Source: Klenkia sesuvii | GTDB lineage: Bacteria; Actinomycetota; Actinomycetes; Mycobacteriales; Geodermatophilaceae | Direction: 5' to 3' | Assembly (NCBI RefSeq): GCF_037083825.1 | Contig: NZ_JBAPLU010000009.1 | Coordinates: forward strand, 62,001 to 126,000 | Length of the DNA stretch: 64,000 bases | Shown here: positions 8,057 through 16,801 of the stretch, piece after piece | How the letters are laid out: each line of letters opens with the position of its first letter | Position numbering within the stretch: position 1 is the first letter of the stretch | The notes under the pieces: generated by a model | The model's input: the letters and a program-made list of their open reading frames with translations, nothing else | The model's database searches: none | What the model was told of the DNA's origin: nothing | Made by a program: the position numbers and the translations under genes

Positions 8057-9346
8057 GTGATCGACGTGACCGGGGCCGTGGCCGTGCTCGGATCGACCTC
8101 GCGGGAGGTCGCCTGCGGCGACGACGGCCGGGTCACCGGCTTCGCCGCCGCGGGCGGTGAGGTGCTCGACGCCACCGGCTGCGTGGTGACGCCGGGCCTG
8201 GTGAACGCCCACCACCACCTGCTGCAGACCGCCTTCCGCACCCTGCCGGGCACCCGTGGCGTGCCGATGGCGCAGTGGTTGCCGACGATGGCCGCCGCCT
8301 ACGCCGCCGTCGGCGTCGACCCCGAGCTGGCGCACGCCGCGGCGTCGGCCGGGTTGGCCGAGGCACTGCTGTGCGGGGTGACCACGGTCGCCGACCACCA
8401 CCTGACCTGGCCGGCCGGCGACCTCGACGTGGGCATCGCCCGCGGCGTTGCCGCGGCCGCGGCGCAGCTGGGTGCCCGCCTGGTGTTCGTGCGCGGCTCC
8501 GCCCGGGACGACGCGGCCACCGCGGCGGCCTCGGCCGACGCGATCGCCGGTGCGCTGGTCCCCCACGGCGGGGTGACCGCCGACGGGATGCTGCAGGTCG
8601 CGGTCGGACCGGCCGGGGTGCACAGCGACGGCCCGGAGACCTTCCGGCTGATGGCCGAGGTCGCGGCCGCCCGCGGGCTGCGCCGCCGCACCCAGGCCAA
8701 CGAGCAGGTCGACGTCGACGTCGCGGCCGAGAAGTACGGACGGCGCCCCCTGGAGCTGCTCGAGGAGTGGGGCTGGCTGGCCCCCGACGTGACCCTGGCC
8801 CACCTGTGCGGGGTCACCGAGGCCGAGGTCGCCCGCCTCGCCGCGGCCGGGGTGAGCGCCACCCATGCCCCGGGCTGCGACCTGCCGATGGGCTGGGGCA
8901 TCGCACCGGTGGCCGCCCTGGCCGACGCCGGGGTGCCGGTCGGGCTGGGCACCAGCGGCGGCGGGTCGAACGACGCCGGGCACCTGCTGGCCGACGCCCG
9001 GTTGGCGATGCAGGTCGCCCCGCTGATGGGCCGGCCCCTCGCCGCCGAGGAGGTGCTGGGCATGGCCACCCGCGGGTCGGCCGACGGCCTGGGCCGCCCC
9101 GACCTCGGCCGCCTCGAGGTGGGCGCCCGCGCCGACCTGGTCTGCTGGGACGTCACCGGGGTCGCCGACGTGGGCGTCGCCGACCCCGTCGCGGGCCTGC
9201 TGTGGGCCTCCCCGGGCCGGCGTCCCAAGCACGTGGTGGTCGGCGGCCGCGTCGTCGTGCGGGACGGGCGGCTGGTCACCCGGGACGAGGCCGACGTCGC
9301 CGCCGACCTCCGGGACCTGCTGACGGCACGCGCTGCGTCCCGGTGA
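8057..9346 (+). CDS. ATZ/TRZ-type amidohydrolase with altered metal site
   Basis: Amidohydrolase-superfamily protein (429 residues) related by overall pattern to 8-oxoguanine deaminase and chlorohydrolases. The first metal motif is kept (NAHHHLLQT, His52-54), as is a later His (VTLAHLCG, His249). The strand-5 HTH motif normally holding a metal His is replaced by RTQ (about residues 211-213). The catalytic Asp position before SND is Ser (GLGTSGGGSND, Ser300). Classical hydrolytic deamination is therefore doubtful. The frame is intact, GC-rich and with conserved spacing, so it is not an obvious pseudogene. Start GTG at 8057. Divergent from the creatininase operon. Confidence 0.82.
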   Translation: MIDVTGAVAVLGSTSREVACGDDGRVTGFAAAGGEVLDATGCVVTPGLVNAHHHLLQTAFRTLPGTRGVPMAQWLPTMAAAYAAVGVDPELAHAAASAGLAEALLCGVTTVADHHLTWPAGDLDVGIARGVAAAAAQLGARLVFVRGSARDDAATAAASADAIAGALVPHGGVTADGMLQVAVGPAGVHSDGPETFRLMAEVAAARGLRRRTQANEQVDVDVAAEKYGRRPLELLEEWGWLAPDVTLAHLCGVTEAEVARLAAAGVSATHAPGCDLPMGWGIAPVAALADAGVPVGLGTSGGGSNDAGHLLADARLAMQVAPLMGRPLAAEEVLGMATRGSADGLGRPDLGRLEVGARADLVCWDVTGVADVGVADPVAGLLWASPGRRPKHVVVGGRVVVRDGRLVTRDEADVAADLRDLLTARAASR

Positions 9347-9380
9347 ACCGGGCGACCTTCTCCCCCACGCACGTCGTGCC

Positions 9381-9488
9381 CTGCGTCGCCTGAGTGAGCA
9401 GAACGGTCTGCGTCGCCTGAGTGAGCAGAACGGTCTGCGTCGCCTGAGTGAGCAGAACGGGCTGCGTCGCCTGGGTGAGCAGGGCACG
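9381..9488. repeat. 27-bp tandem repeat, four copies
   Basis: Four head-to-tail copies begin at 9381, 9408, 9435 and 9462, each starting CTGCGTCGCCTG. The first three are nearly identical and the fourth is diverged (GGTGAGCAGGG). It lies in the 331-bp gap after the amidohydrolase, where I see no gene. It contains in-frame stops, so it is not coding. The function is unknown; slippage or a binding array are both possible. Confidence 0.85.
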
Positions 9489-9677
9489 AGGTCGGCTGGC
9501 GAGGTGTTGGTGCCACCGTGGTCCGGGAACCGCGGGCCCGCCGCCCCGACCACCGTCCCCACCGGCGCGACGACCCGGTTCACGGTGGGCAGCAACAACA
9601 CGGCGATCGACTGCTGACGTCCAGACCTGCGACCGGATGCAACACGGACGTCACCGCCCGCCGGGACAGTGCCCGCC

Positions 9678-10358
9678 ATGGCGACGACCGTGGTGGTGGA
9701 CAGCGGGCACAACGGTCTGGCCTGCGCGGCCTACCTGGCCCGCGCCGGCCACGACGTCACCGTGCTGGAGGCCGCCGACGGTCGCGTGCGCACCGGCGCC
9801 CGGGTCGTGCGGGTGCTGGCCGAGGGGGCGCGGGTGCGCGGGGTGCTGCTGGCCGACGGCGCGGAGGTGCGCGCCGACGTCGTGGTCAGCTCGGCCCGCA
9901 CCTCCCGGCCGGGTCCGAGCGCATGGTGGCCCGCTGGACCGCCCGCACCACCCCCGACGGCTACGGGTCCGAGCTCGACGCAGTCGTCGGCACGCTGCCG
10001 GCCTTCCCCCGGGTCGAACGGCTGCAGGACGTGGTCGGCCCGTTCGACCAGCACGCCCCCACCGTGACGATCGCACCGGGCACCGCCGCGATCGAGCGGG
10101 CCCACGCCGCCCTGGGCCGGGGGTGAGGTCGCCGCCCGGCCGATGGCGCTGGTCAAAACCCCGTCTGCGCTGGACCCCACGATGCGGTTCGGTGCGGACC
10201 ACGTGCTGTCCCTCGGGGTGCTCTGGACGCCGTACGCCCTGCCCGGTGGGTGGGCGAGGTCCACCGAGCCGCAGCGCTGGCTGGACCTGCCGGGGTCTGG
10301 GGCGCACCGGGCCGCAACGCCGCCACCGTCGTCCGCACGGACCTGGAACGGGGCTGAA
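9678..10358 (+). pseudogene. Decayed phytoene-dehydrogenase-like FAD oxidoreductase
   Basis: Remains of a NAD(P)/FAD-dependent oxidoreductase. The N-terminal dinucleotide fold (MATTVVVDSGHNGLACAAYL, ending VTVLEA) jumps directly to a piece from the middle of the protein (VLLADGAEVRADVVVSSA). A second frame then carries FPRVERLQDVVGPFDQHAP and IERAHAALGRG. A third continues at about 10125 with ALVKTPSALDPTMRF and SLGVLWTPYALPGGW. A fourth shift near 10290 gives the C-terminal GVWGAPGRNAATVVRTDLER and a stop at 10358. So there are large internal deletions and at least two frameshifts. It sits just before the Rieske operon. Confidence 0.8.
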
Positions 10359-10443
10359 ACCCGTCGGCAACGGACCACCGGCACCGTGCTGGACGGGGCC
10401 GCGCGAACGGCGCGAGCGGCCCGCGTCACGAGCAGGACGAGAC

Positions 10444-11544
10444 ATGACCGCTGTGCAGGAACCCCGCACCACCCGCCACGCCGGCCCCGAGACCCTGGTG
10501 CTCTCCGAGCACCCCGTCCTCCGCCGCTTCTGGTACGCCGTGTGCGCCGTCGACGACGTGCGCACCGAGGTCGAGCCCGGACGGCGGGGCGCGGCCCCGC
10601 TGCACCGGAAGGTCCTGGGCACCGACCTCGTGGTCTGGCGCCCCGACCCCGCCGGCCCGGTCAGCGTGGCCCACGACCGCTGCGCCCACCGCGACGCGCC
10701 GCTGTCGATGGGCTGGGTCGCCGACTGCCACCTGGTCTGCCCCTACCACGGGTGGGAGTGGGACAAGGACGGCCTGACCCAGCGGATCCCGCAGTTCCCG
10801 GAGGCACCGCACCCCACCAAGTCTGGGCTCACGATGGTGCGCAGCCAGGCGAAGTACGGCCTGGTGTGGGTGTGCCTGGCCACCGACGCCGAGGGCGGCC
10901 CGATCGCGGACGTCCCCGAGGTCGTCGAGTGGGACGACCCGGCGTGGCGACAGGTGCCGGAGGGCTCGTGGGACTTCGACTGCACCGCCATGCACCTGGT
11001 CGAGAACAACATCGACCCCGGCCACGTGGCCTTCGTGCACATGAACAGCTTCGGCAACCCCGACAACCCCGAGCTCACCGACCAGAACGTCGAGCGGACG
11101 CCGTACGGGCTCATCACCTGGACCGACGTCCCGGTCGAGGGCCGCCCGGGCGAGGACGGCGCCACCGTGCGGCACACCTGGAGCCAGGTGCACCTGCCCT
11201 CCTTCATGCACCTGCTCATCCGCTACCCCGACGGGCTGGGCCACGTGATGCTCAAGGCGATCACCCCGGTCGACGACACCCACTGCACCATCCACCAGGT
11301 CGTGCTGCGCACCGACACCGAGGCCGACCGGCCGGCCGCCGACATCCGCGCCTTCGACCACCAGGTGGAGCTGGAGGACAAGGCGCTGCTGGACCGGCTG
11401 CCCGACGAGTTCCCGCTCGCCCAGCACCTCAACGCGCACGCCAAGGCCGACAAGAACAGCCTGCTGCTGCGCCGCATGTACACCGAGCTGGTCACCGGCC
11501 AGTGGACCCCCACCCCGCACCCGACCACCGCCCGGGAGGCGTGA
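10444..11544 (+). CDS. Rieske non-heme iron oxygenase, VanA/demethylase-like
   Basis: Oxygenase alpha subunit that hydroxylates or demethylates a ring substrate using electrons from a partner reductase. The Rieske centre is C80-x-H82 ... C99-x2-H102 (CAHRDAPLSMG, VCPYHGWEW). The catalytic iron site follows at N188-x2-D191-x2-H194-x4-H199 (ENNIDPGHVAFVH). At 366 residues with no beta-subunit gene it resembles homotrimeric VanA-type demethylases. No reductase adjoins; the VanB-type reductase at 20.8-21.8 kb is the best partner in the window. The stop overlaps the next start (TGATG), so the three-gene operon is coupled. ATG at 10444 follows a purine-rich stretch. Confidence 0.92.
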   Translation: MTAVQEPRTTRHAGPETLVLSEHPVLRRFWYAVCAVDDVRTEVEPGRRGAAPLHRKVLGTDLVVWRPDPAGPVSVAHDRCAHRDAPLSMGWVADCHLVCPYHGWEWDKDGLTQRIPQFPEAPHPTKSGLTMVRSQAKYGLVWVCLATDAEGGPIADVPEVVEWDDPAWRQVPEGSWDFDCTAMHLVENNIDPGHVAFVHMNSFGNPDNPELTDQNVERTPYGLITWTDVPVEGRPGEDGATVRHTWSQVHLPSFMHLLIRYPDGLGHVMLKAITPVDDTHCTIHQVVLRTDTEADRPAADIRAFDHQVELEDKALLDRLPDEFPLAQHLNAHAKADKNSLLLRRMYTELVTGQWTPTPHPTTAREA

Positions 11545-12923
11545 TGACCACCCAGCCCCCGAGCACGAAGCTGCTCGTGCACGGCGCCACCCTGCTCACC
11601 GTCGACCCGCAGCGCCCCGACCCGTTCGTCGGCTGGTTCGCCGTCGGCACCGACGGCCGGCTCACCGCCGTCGAGGCCGGTGAGCCGTCGGCCGAGCAGC
11701 TCGCCGGCGCCGCGGACACCCTCGACGCGACCGGCACGATCATCGGCCCCGGCTTCGTCAGCGCGCACAGCCACCTGTTCACCTCCGGCAGCCGCGGCCT
11801 GGGCATGGACGAGACGCTGTACGGCTGGATCGAGGCGATGCTGCGCTACGTCATGCCGGCGACGCCTGCGGACATGTACTGGTGCACCCGGCACGGCGCG
11901 CAGGACTTCTTGCGCAACGGCATCACCACCGCCTACGACTTCACCGACGGCGGCCTGCAGTTCGACAAGACCATCGCCAGCTTCGGTGACCGGCTGCCCT
12001 CCCTGGAGCGGCAGGATGCCCAGCTGCGGGCCAAGCTCGACGCCGGGTTGCGCAGCCTGCACTCGGTGATGCTGGCCCAGGGGGACGTCCCCCGGGCCGA
12101 CGCCCTCGCCCACGTCGAGGACACGGTCAAGGCCGCCGCCGACGCCGACCCCGCGCTGCTGCTGGGCGTCGCGGTCAGCGGCGCGGTGCAGTGGGCACCG
12201 ACCCCCGACACCGCGGCGCTGGAGACCGAGGTGATGCGCGAGCACGGGCTGGTCAACCAGGCGCACTTCCTGGAGACCGCGGAGATGCTGGAGCTGCAGC
12301 GGTCGAAGTTCGCCTGGTACGCGGAGTCCGGTGCCCTGTCGCCGCAGCTGGTGTTCGGCCACTTCATCCAGACCACGCCCGAGATCATCGCCACCGCCGC
12401 GGCGGCCGGGTGCGCGATGAGCTGGCAGCCGATGAGCAACGGCCGGCTGGCCAGCGGCGTCGCCGCGATCCCCGAGATGCGGGCCGCCGGCATGCGCATC
12501 GGGATGGGTCTGGACGACCAGTCCTGCACCGACGTGTCCGACCCCTGGAACAACATGCGCACCGGCATCGCGATGGTGCGCGCGCAGTACAAGGACCCGC
12601 TGGCCGCCCCGGTCGGGGACGTGCTGGTGATGCACACCCGCGGCGGCGCCGAGGCCCTGGGCGTGGACGACCGGGTGGGCTCGCTCCGGGTCGGCCGGTT
12701 CGCCGACTTCTGCGTGGTCGACCCCCGCCGTCCCGACACCGGGCCGGTGTGGGACGCCGTCGGCACCTACGTGCTGGCCTGCTCGCTGCGCAACCTGCGC
12801 TCGGTGTGGGTGGGCGGCGAGCCCGTCGCGCACGGCGCCGACCTCGCGGACCCGCAGGCGGCGGAGGTGGAGTCCCAGGTGCACGAGCGGCTGGCCCGGA
12901 TCGCCGCCGACCTCGGGCGGTGA
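11544..12923 (+). CDS. Metal-dependent amidohydrolase/deaminase (ATZ/TRZ-like)
   Basis: Amidohydrolase of 459 residues with an apparently complete metal site: HxH in VSAHSHLFTSG, His in NQAHFLETAEM and in VFGHFIQT, and Asp in GMGLDDQSCTDVSDPWNN. Such enzymes deaminate or dechlorinate N-heterocycles, or open rings. It is preceded by GGGAGG five bases before GTG/ATG; I take ATG at 11544, which overlaps the Rieske stop. The 3' end overlaps the formamidase start by four bases. Position between an oxygenase and an amidase suggests it acts on the hydroxylated or demethylated ring. Confidence 0.9.
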   Translation: MTTQPPSTKLLVHGATLLTVDPQRPDPFVGWFAVGTDGRLTAVEAGEPSAEQLAGAADTLDATGTIIGPGFVSAHSHLFTSGSRGLGMDETLYGWIEAMLRYVMPATPADMYWCTRHGAQDFLRNGITTAYDFTDGGLQFDKTIASFGDRLPSLERQDAQLRAKLDAGLRSLHSVMLAQGDVPRADALAHVEDTVKAAADADPALLLGVAVSGAVQWAPTPDTAALETEVMREHGLVNQAHFLETAEMLELQRSKFAWYAESGALSPQLVFGHFIQTTPEIIATAAAAGCAMSWQPMSNGRLASGVAAIPEMRAAGMRIGMGLDDQSCTDVSDPWNNMRTGIAMVRAQYKDPLAAPVGDVLVMHTRGGAEALGVDDRVGSLRVGRFADFCVVDPRRPDTGPVWDAVGTYVLACSLRNLRSVWVGGEPVAHGADLADPQAAEVESQVHERLARIAADLGR

Positions 12924-13981
12924 CGGTCCTCCAGCCGGGCACCGGTCCGGTCGCCGGCGACGTCTACCTGCCGGCGTCGGTCGACCACGTGCTGTGGGGC
13001 CGGCTGCCCTGCGCGACCGACCAGCCGGTGCTCTGCGTGGAGCCCGGCACCGCGGTCACCTTCGACACGATCAGCCACGAGGGCATCCTGGAGGACCAGG
13101 GCCGCGACCCGGCGGCCTTCTTCGGCGCCCACGGCGTCACCGACGTGCTCGACGACGCCGTCGCGCTGGCCGCCAGCGAGCACCCGCACCGGTTCGGCGT
13201 CGACGGCCCGCACGTGGTGAGCCGGCCCGTCCAGGTGGCCGGCGCCCAGGTCGGCGACCTGCTGGCGATGACCGTCGTCGAGACCGCACCCCGGGTGCCC
13301 TACGGCGTCATCAGCAACCGGCACGGCAAGGGCGCGCTCGTCGGCGAGTACCCCCTCGGGGGCGCGCCGCTGTTCAGCGCCTTCGCCACGGTGTCCGCCG
13401 ACGGGGGGTACGGGCAGCTGCCCCTGGTCCCCGGGGGCGAGCCGACCGTGCGGTTCCCGCTCCGCCCCTTCCTGGGCACGATGGGGGTGGCGGTGCGCGG
13501 TGCCGAACGGCCGCACTCGGTACCGCCGGGCCCGCACGGCGGCAACGTCGACATCGCGCTGATCACCACCGGGGCCACGCTCTACCTGCCCGTGCAGGTG
13601 GACGGCGGTCTGGCCTACGTCGGCGACCCGCACGCAGCGCAAGGCGACGGCGAGGTGTCCCTGACCGCCATGGAGGCCAGCCTGCGGGCGACCGTACGGC
13701 TCGACGTGGTGGCCAGGGAGGACGCCCTGGCCCGGTTCGGCGACCTCGCCGGACCACTGGCGGAGACCGCCGAGTTCCTTGTGCCCACCGGGATGGACGA
13801 GGACCTCGACGTCGCGGTCGCCGACTGCGTGCGGGCGGTGGTGGCGCTGCTGCAGGCCAGGTTCGGGATGGACCCCTCGCTCGCCTACGCCTACCTCTCC
13901 GCGGCCACCGACTTCCGGATCAGCCAGGTCGTCGACGTCGTGAAGGGCGTCCACGCCACCATCCGCAAGAGCGACTTCTAG
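12920..13981 (+). CDS. Acetamidase/formamidase-family amidase (FmdA-like)
   Basis: Hydrolyses small amides such as formamide to acid plus ammonia. The family pattern is clear: an N-terminal beta-rich part with VEPGTAVTFDTISHEGI, then RPFLGTMGVA, PPGPHGGNVDIALITTGATL and a Gly-Asp-His motif (GDPHAAQGDGEVS). 353 residues. GTG at 12920 overlaps the previous stop (GTGA). It is the last gene of the Rieske operon, followed by a hairpin terminator and then a convergent amidase. A role in taking a formamide or short amide released after ring opening is inferred. Confidence 0.9.
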   Translation: MTVLQPGTGPVAGDVYLPASVDHVLWGRLPCATDQPVLCVEPGTAVTFDTISHEGILEDQGRDPAAFFGAHGVTDVLDDAVALAASEHPHRFGVDGPHVVSRPVQVAGAQVGDLLAMTVVETAPRVPYGVISNRHGKGALVGEYPLGGAPLFSAFATVSADGGYGQLPLVPGGEPTVRFPLRPFLGTMGVAVRGAERPHSVPPGPHGGNVDIALITTGATLYLPVQVDGGLAYVGDPHAAQGDGEVSLTAMEASLRATVRLDVVAREDALARFGDLAGPLAETAEFLVPTGMDEDLDVAVADCVRAVVALLQARFGMDPSLAYAYLSAATDFRISQVVDVVKGVHATIRKSDF

Positions 13982-13997
13982 AAGGACCCCACCGCCC

Positions 13998-14024
13998 CCC
14001 GCCACGCGCTCCGCACGCGGCGGG
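13998..14024. terminator. Bidirectional hairpin between convergent operons
   Basis: CCCGCCACGCG and CACGCGGCGGG form a GC-rich stem (CCCGC..CGCG against CGCG.GCGGG) with a short loop. It lies in the 69-bp gap between the formamidase stop and the convergent amidase stop. There is no U-tract, as is usual in actinobacteria. Confidence 0.6.
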
Positions 14025-14050
14025 TCCCTGCGGCGGGGCCGTGCCAGGCC

Positions 14051-15448
14051 CTACCAGCCGGGCGGGCGGCGGAACCCGACCAGCCCGGCCTCCTCGGCCA
14101 GCCGGGCGATGGCCAACGGGGTGCGGTCCTCCAGGTAGGCCCCCAGCAGCTGCGCCCCGACGGGTAGCCCGCTGACCTCCCCCGGCCCGAGCGGGACGAC
14201 GGTGGCCGGCAACCGACCCAGGCTGGACAACCGCGCCCAGTCGCAGACCGAGTCGATCGGCACCTCACGTCCGTCGACCTCGACGGTCTCCGGGGCGGTC
14301 ATCGCCGGGGTGTAGGTGGTGGCGACCCGCGACACCGCCGGGCACAGGACGACGTCCACGCCGGTGAACGTCTCCGCCCACCGCGCGGTGGCCGCGCGCT
14401 GGGCCTCCAGGTCGCGCAGCGCCGCCCAGACCGACTGGTGGTACCGGTCGTCGGCGGCGGCGAGGTCGTCGGCGGTGAAGCCGTGCACGATCTCCGCCGA
14501 CTGCAGCCGCAGGTACAGCTGCAGGTCACCGGGGCCGCCGACCGGCGGGTGGACCAGCTCCGCGACCTGGGCACCGGCGTCGGCCAGCCGGTCGGCGAAG
14601 CCGCGGACCGCCGTCGCCACCTCGGGGTCCACCGGGGCGGCCGGGTCGTCGAGCCAGACCGCGATCCGCAGCCCGGTCAACGACGAGACCCGGGCCGGCG
14701 GCAGCCGCAGCTGCCAGCCGACGGCCTCGATGCCCTCGGCGCCGAACAGGGCCTCGCTGAACAGCGCGGTGTCGGCGGCCGAGCGGGCGAACGGACCGAT
14801 CGCGCTCACCATCGGCTCCAGGAGACCGCCGTCGGGCCAGGGCAGGTTGCCCAGCTTCGAGACGGCGCCGTTGCTGGGCCGGTGGCCGAACAGCCCGCAC
14901 CACGCGGCCGGGACCCGCAGCGACCCGGCCAGGTCGCTGCCGAGGTCGGCCACGCCGAGACCCGCTGCGACGGCGGCCGAGGAGCCACCGCTGGACCCGC
15001 CGCTGGAACGGGTGGTGTCCCACGGGTTGACCGTGGCGCCGAAGAGGGCGTTCTCGCTGTGCATGCTGGCCAGCCACACCGGCACGTTGGTCTTGCCCAG
15101 CACCACGCAGCCGGCCTGCCGCAACCGCCGCACGGCGGGCGCGTCGGTCGTGGCCAGCCGGCGGTCGTCGGGTCGGCCGTGCGAGCTGGGCAGCCCGCGG
15201 GCGTCGACCGAGTCCTTGACCGTGATCGGGAGGCCGGCCAGCGGGCCGAGCGGCCGCCCGGCGGCGCGGTCGGCGTCGACCGTGCGGGCCGCGGCCAGCG
15301 CGGCGTCGGTGTCCACCGCCACGAGGGCGTTCAGGGCCGCACCCGGACCGGCGATCCGGTCCAGGTGCGCCCGGGTGAGCTCCTCGGCCGACACCTCGCC
15401 GGCCGCGAGTGCGGCCAGCATCGTCGTGCCGTCGAGCAGGGTGTCCAT
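14051..15448 (-). CDS. Amidase-signature family hydrolase
   Basis: 465-residue amidase with the complete triad: Lys in LPITVKDSVDARG, Ser in SSGGSSGGSSAAVAAG and nucleophile Ser in LGSDLAGSLRVPAAWCGLFG. It is the last gene of the long minus-strand operon behind the ABC transporter, with a strong intercistronic hairpin before it (15472-15502). It is not the AtzH-fused type seen at 3679. It probably hydrolyses an amide made during breakdown of the imported substrate. Cytoplasmic, no signal peptide. Confidence 0.9.
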   Translation of the reverse strand: MDTLLDGTTMLAALAAGEVSAEELTRAHLDRIAGPGAALNALVAVDTDAALAAARTVDADRAAGRPLGPLAGLPITVKDSVDARGLPSSHGRPDDRRLATTDAPAVRRLRQAGCVVLGKTNVPVWLASMHSENALFGATVNPWDTTRSSGGSSGGSSAAVAAGLGVADLGSDLAGSLRVPAAWCGLFGHRPSNGAVSKLGNLPWPDGGLLEPMVSAIGPFARSAADTALFSEALFGAEGIEAVGWQLRLPPARVSSLTGLRIAVWLDDPAAPVDPEVATAVRGFADRLADAGAQVAELVHPPVGGPGDLQLYLRLQSAEIVHGFTADDLAAADDRYHQSVWAALRDLEAQRAATARWAETFTGVDVVLCPAVSRVATTYTPAMTAPETVEVDGREVPIDSVCDWARLSSLGRLPATVVPLGPGEVSGLPVGAQLLGAYLEDRTPLAIARLAEEAGLVGFRRPPGW

Positions 15449-15471
15449 GCGTCCCTCCCGGGCACGGGCCA

Positions 15472-15502
15472 GCGCCCGCCACCCCGGGTGGGTGACGGGC
15501 GC
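15472..15502 (-). promoter_or_regulatory. Intercistronic hairpin before the amidase
   Basis: Arms GCGCCCG and CGGGCGC enclose a second inverted repeat (CCACCC/GGGTGG). The stem lies between the solute-binding protein stop (15515) and the amidase start (15448). It could stabilise the transporter mRNA end or attenuate the amidase. Confidence 0.5.
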
Positions 15503-15514
15503 CGGCGGGGTGGG

Positions 15515-16687
15515 TCAGCTGGCGGGGACGCCGATGGTGTCGTCGATGAACTCGTTGGTGACGAGGTCGTCGGCGGTCAGGCCGTCGGTGGGCGGGGTGC
15601 CCTGCTCGGTGAAGATCGGCGTGGTCTGCTCGATGAGCGTGTCCACCCGGTCGGTGTCGAAGTTGCCGTGGACGTCGTCCGGGCCGTTCCCGACCAGGCC
15701 GAGCTCCTTCTGCGTCTCCACCGAGTAGTCGGCGACGCCCTGGGAGTAGACCCAGCCGGTGTCGTACTGGTCGACCAGCTCCAGGATGATCTCGTTCACC
15801 CGGGACGGGTCCTCGAGGTAGTCGACGTCGGCCTGCTGCATGAGCGGGACGAGCTCGGCGAGGCAGTCCGACATGCCGTCCAGGTCGGCCGAGCGCACCG
15901 AGATCGAGGACTGGTAGGGCTGGAACCCGGCGTCGTACACGAGCTGGAAGTCCACGTCCTTGCCCCAGTCGGCGACCTCGTTCTTGTAGATGTAGGGCTC
16001 GGCCGAGGCGAACCCCTGCTGGGCGACCTCGCCGGCGGCGGCCACGAAACCGGCCGGGGTGCCGTCGTAGGAGCCGTCGACCTGGGCGGCGTCCAGGATG
16101 CCGGCACCGGTGAGGTAGGCCATGTAGGCCGAGCCCTCGAAGTACCGCACCGTCACCCCTGCGGCGCCCAGGTCCTCGATGGAGGACACGTCGGGGTAGG
16201 TCTCCGGGTCCCACATGATCATCGTCGGCGAGATCTCCAGGGGTGCCAGCACGGCGGTGGTGGGCTGGGTGTCCGACAGCTGGATGGCCTCGTCTGTGGC
16301 GATGTAGCCCATCGTGATGTCGGTGTCGGAGTACATCTGCGCGGTGACCGTCTGGAAGCCGATGGCCGGGCCGCCGGCGCGGATCTCCAGGGTGACGCCC
16401 GTGCTGTCCCCGTCGCTGTCGATCAGCGTGCCGGTGACGGTCTTGCTGCCGGCGTCGATCGTGTAGTCGTCACCCAGCGACTCGTAGAGGCCGCCGTGCT
16501 CGGACTCGGGGTTCCAGTCGGTCTGCACGACGACGTTGCTCGGGCAGCCGGCCGCGGCGAGGTCGGTGCCACCGACGTCGCCGGAGGGACCGGCGGCCGC
16601 GCCGCCGTCGTCGCTGCCGCAGGCGGCGAGGGAGAGCGCCAGCACGGCGGTGGCCGCGAGGGCCGTCGTGGTCCGGGTGATGCGCAC
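15515..16687 (-). CDS. ABC transporter substrate-binding lipoprotein (NMT1/nitrate-sulfonate-like)
   Basis: Extracytoplasmic solute receptor of 390 residues. A lipoprotein signal peptide ends in LSLAAC with lipidated Cys23, followed by a Gly/Asp linker. The two-lobe body resembles NMT1/THI5-type receptors that bind pyrimidines, riboflavin precursors or similar small heterocycles (VVVQTDWNPESEHGGLYES near the start is typical). It is the third gene of the ABC cassette (ATPase, permease, receptor). Its ligand is probably the substrate of the catabolic island. Confidence 0.9.
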   Translation of the reverse strand: MRITRTTTALAATAVLALSLAACGSDDGGAAAGPSGDVGGTDLAAAGCPSNVVVQTDWNPESEHGGLYESLGDDYTIDAGSKTVTGTLIDSDGDSTGVTLEIRAGGPAIGFQTVTAQMYSDTDITMGYIATDEAIQLSDTQPTTAVLAPLEISPTMIMWDPETYPDVSSIEDLGAAGVTVRYFEGSAYMAYLTGAGILDAAQVDGSYDGTPAGFVAAAGEVAQQGFASAEPYIYKNEVADWGKDVDFQLVYDAGFQPYQSSISVRSADLDGMSDCLAELVPLMQQADVDYLEDPSRVNEIILELVDQYDTGWVYSQGVADYSVETQKELGLVGNGPDDVHGNFDTDRVDTLIEQTTPIFTEQGTPPTDGLTADDLVTNEFIDDTIGVPAS

Positions 16688-16801
16688 ACGTGCTCCTGGG
16701 GATGGGTCGGGCCGGCACCTCGGGTTCGGGGTGTCGGTGACCGGGACGGACGGCGGCGGCCGGCCCGGGTGGGGCAGTCGGGGGCGGGCTGGTCTCCGGG
16801 A

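Noticed and set aside
9381..9488. CRISPR array
   Set aside because: Units are directly adjacent without spacers and there are no cas genes; it is a plain tandem repeat.
6435..9712. Long minus-strand open frame extending past the SDR gene
   Set aside because: Only the last 251 residues are a protein domain; the rest is antisense to the amidohydrolase at 8057 and out of frame with the creatininase gene.
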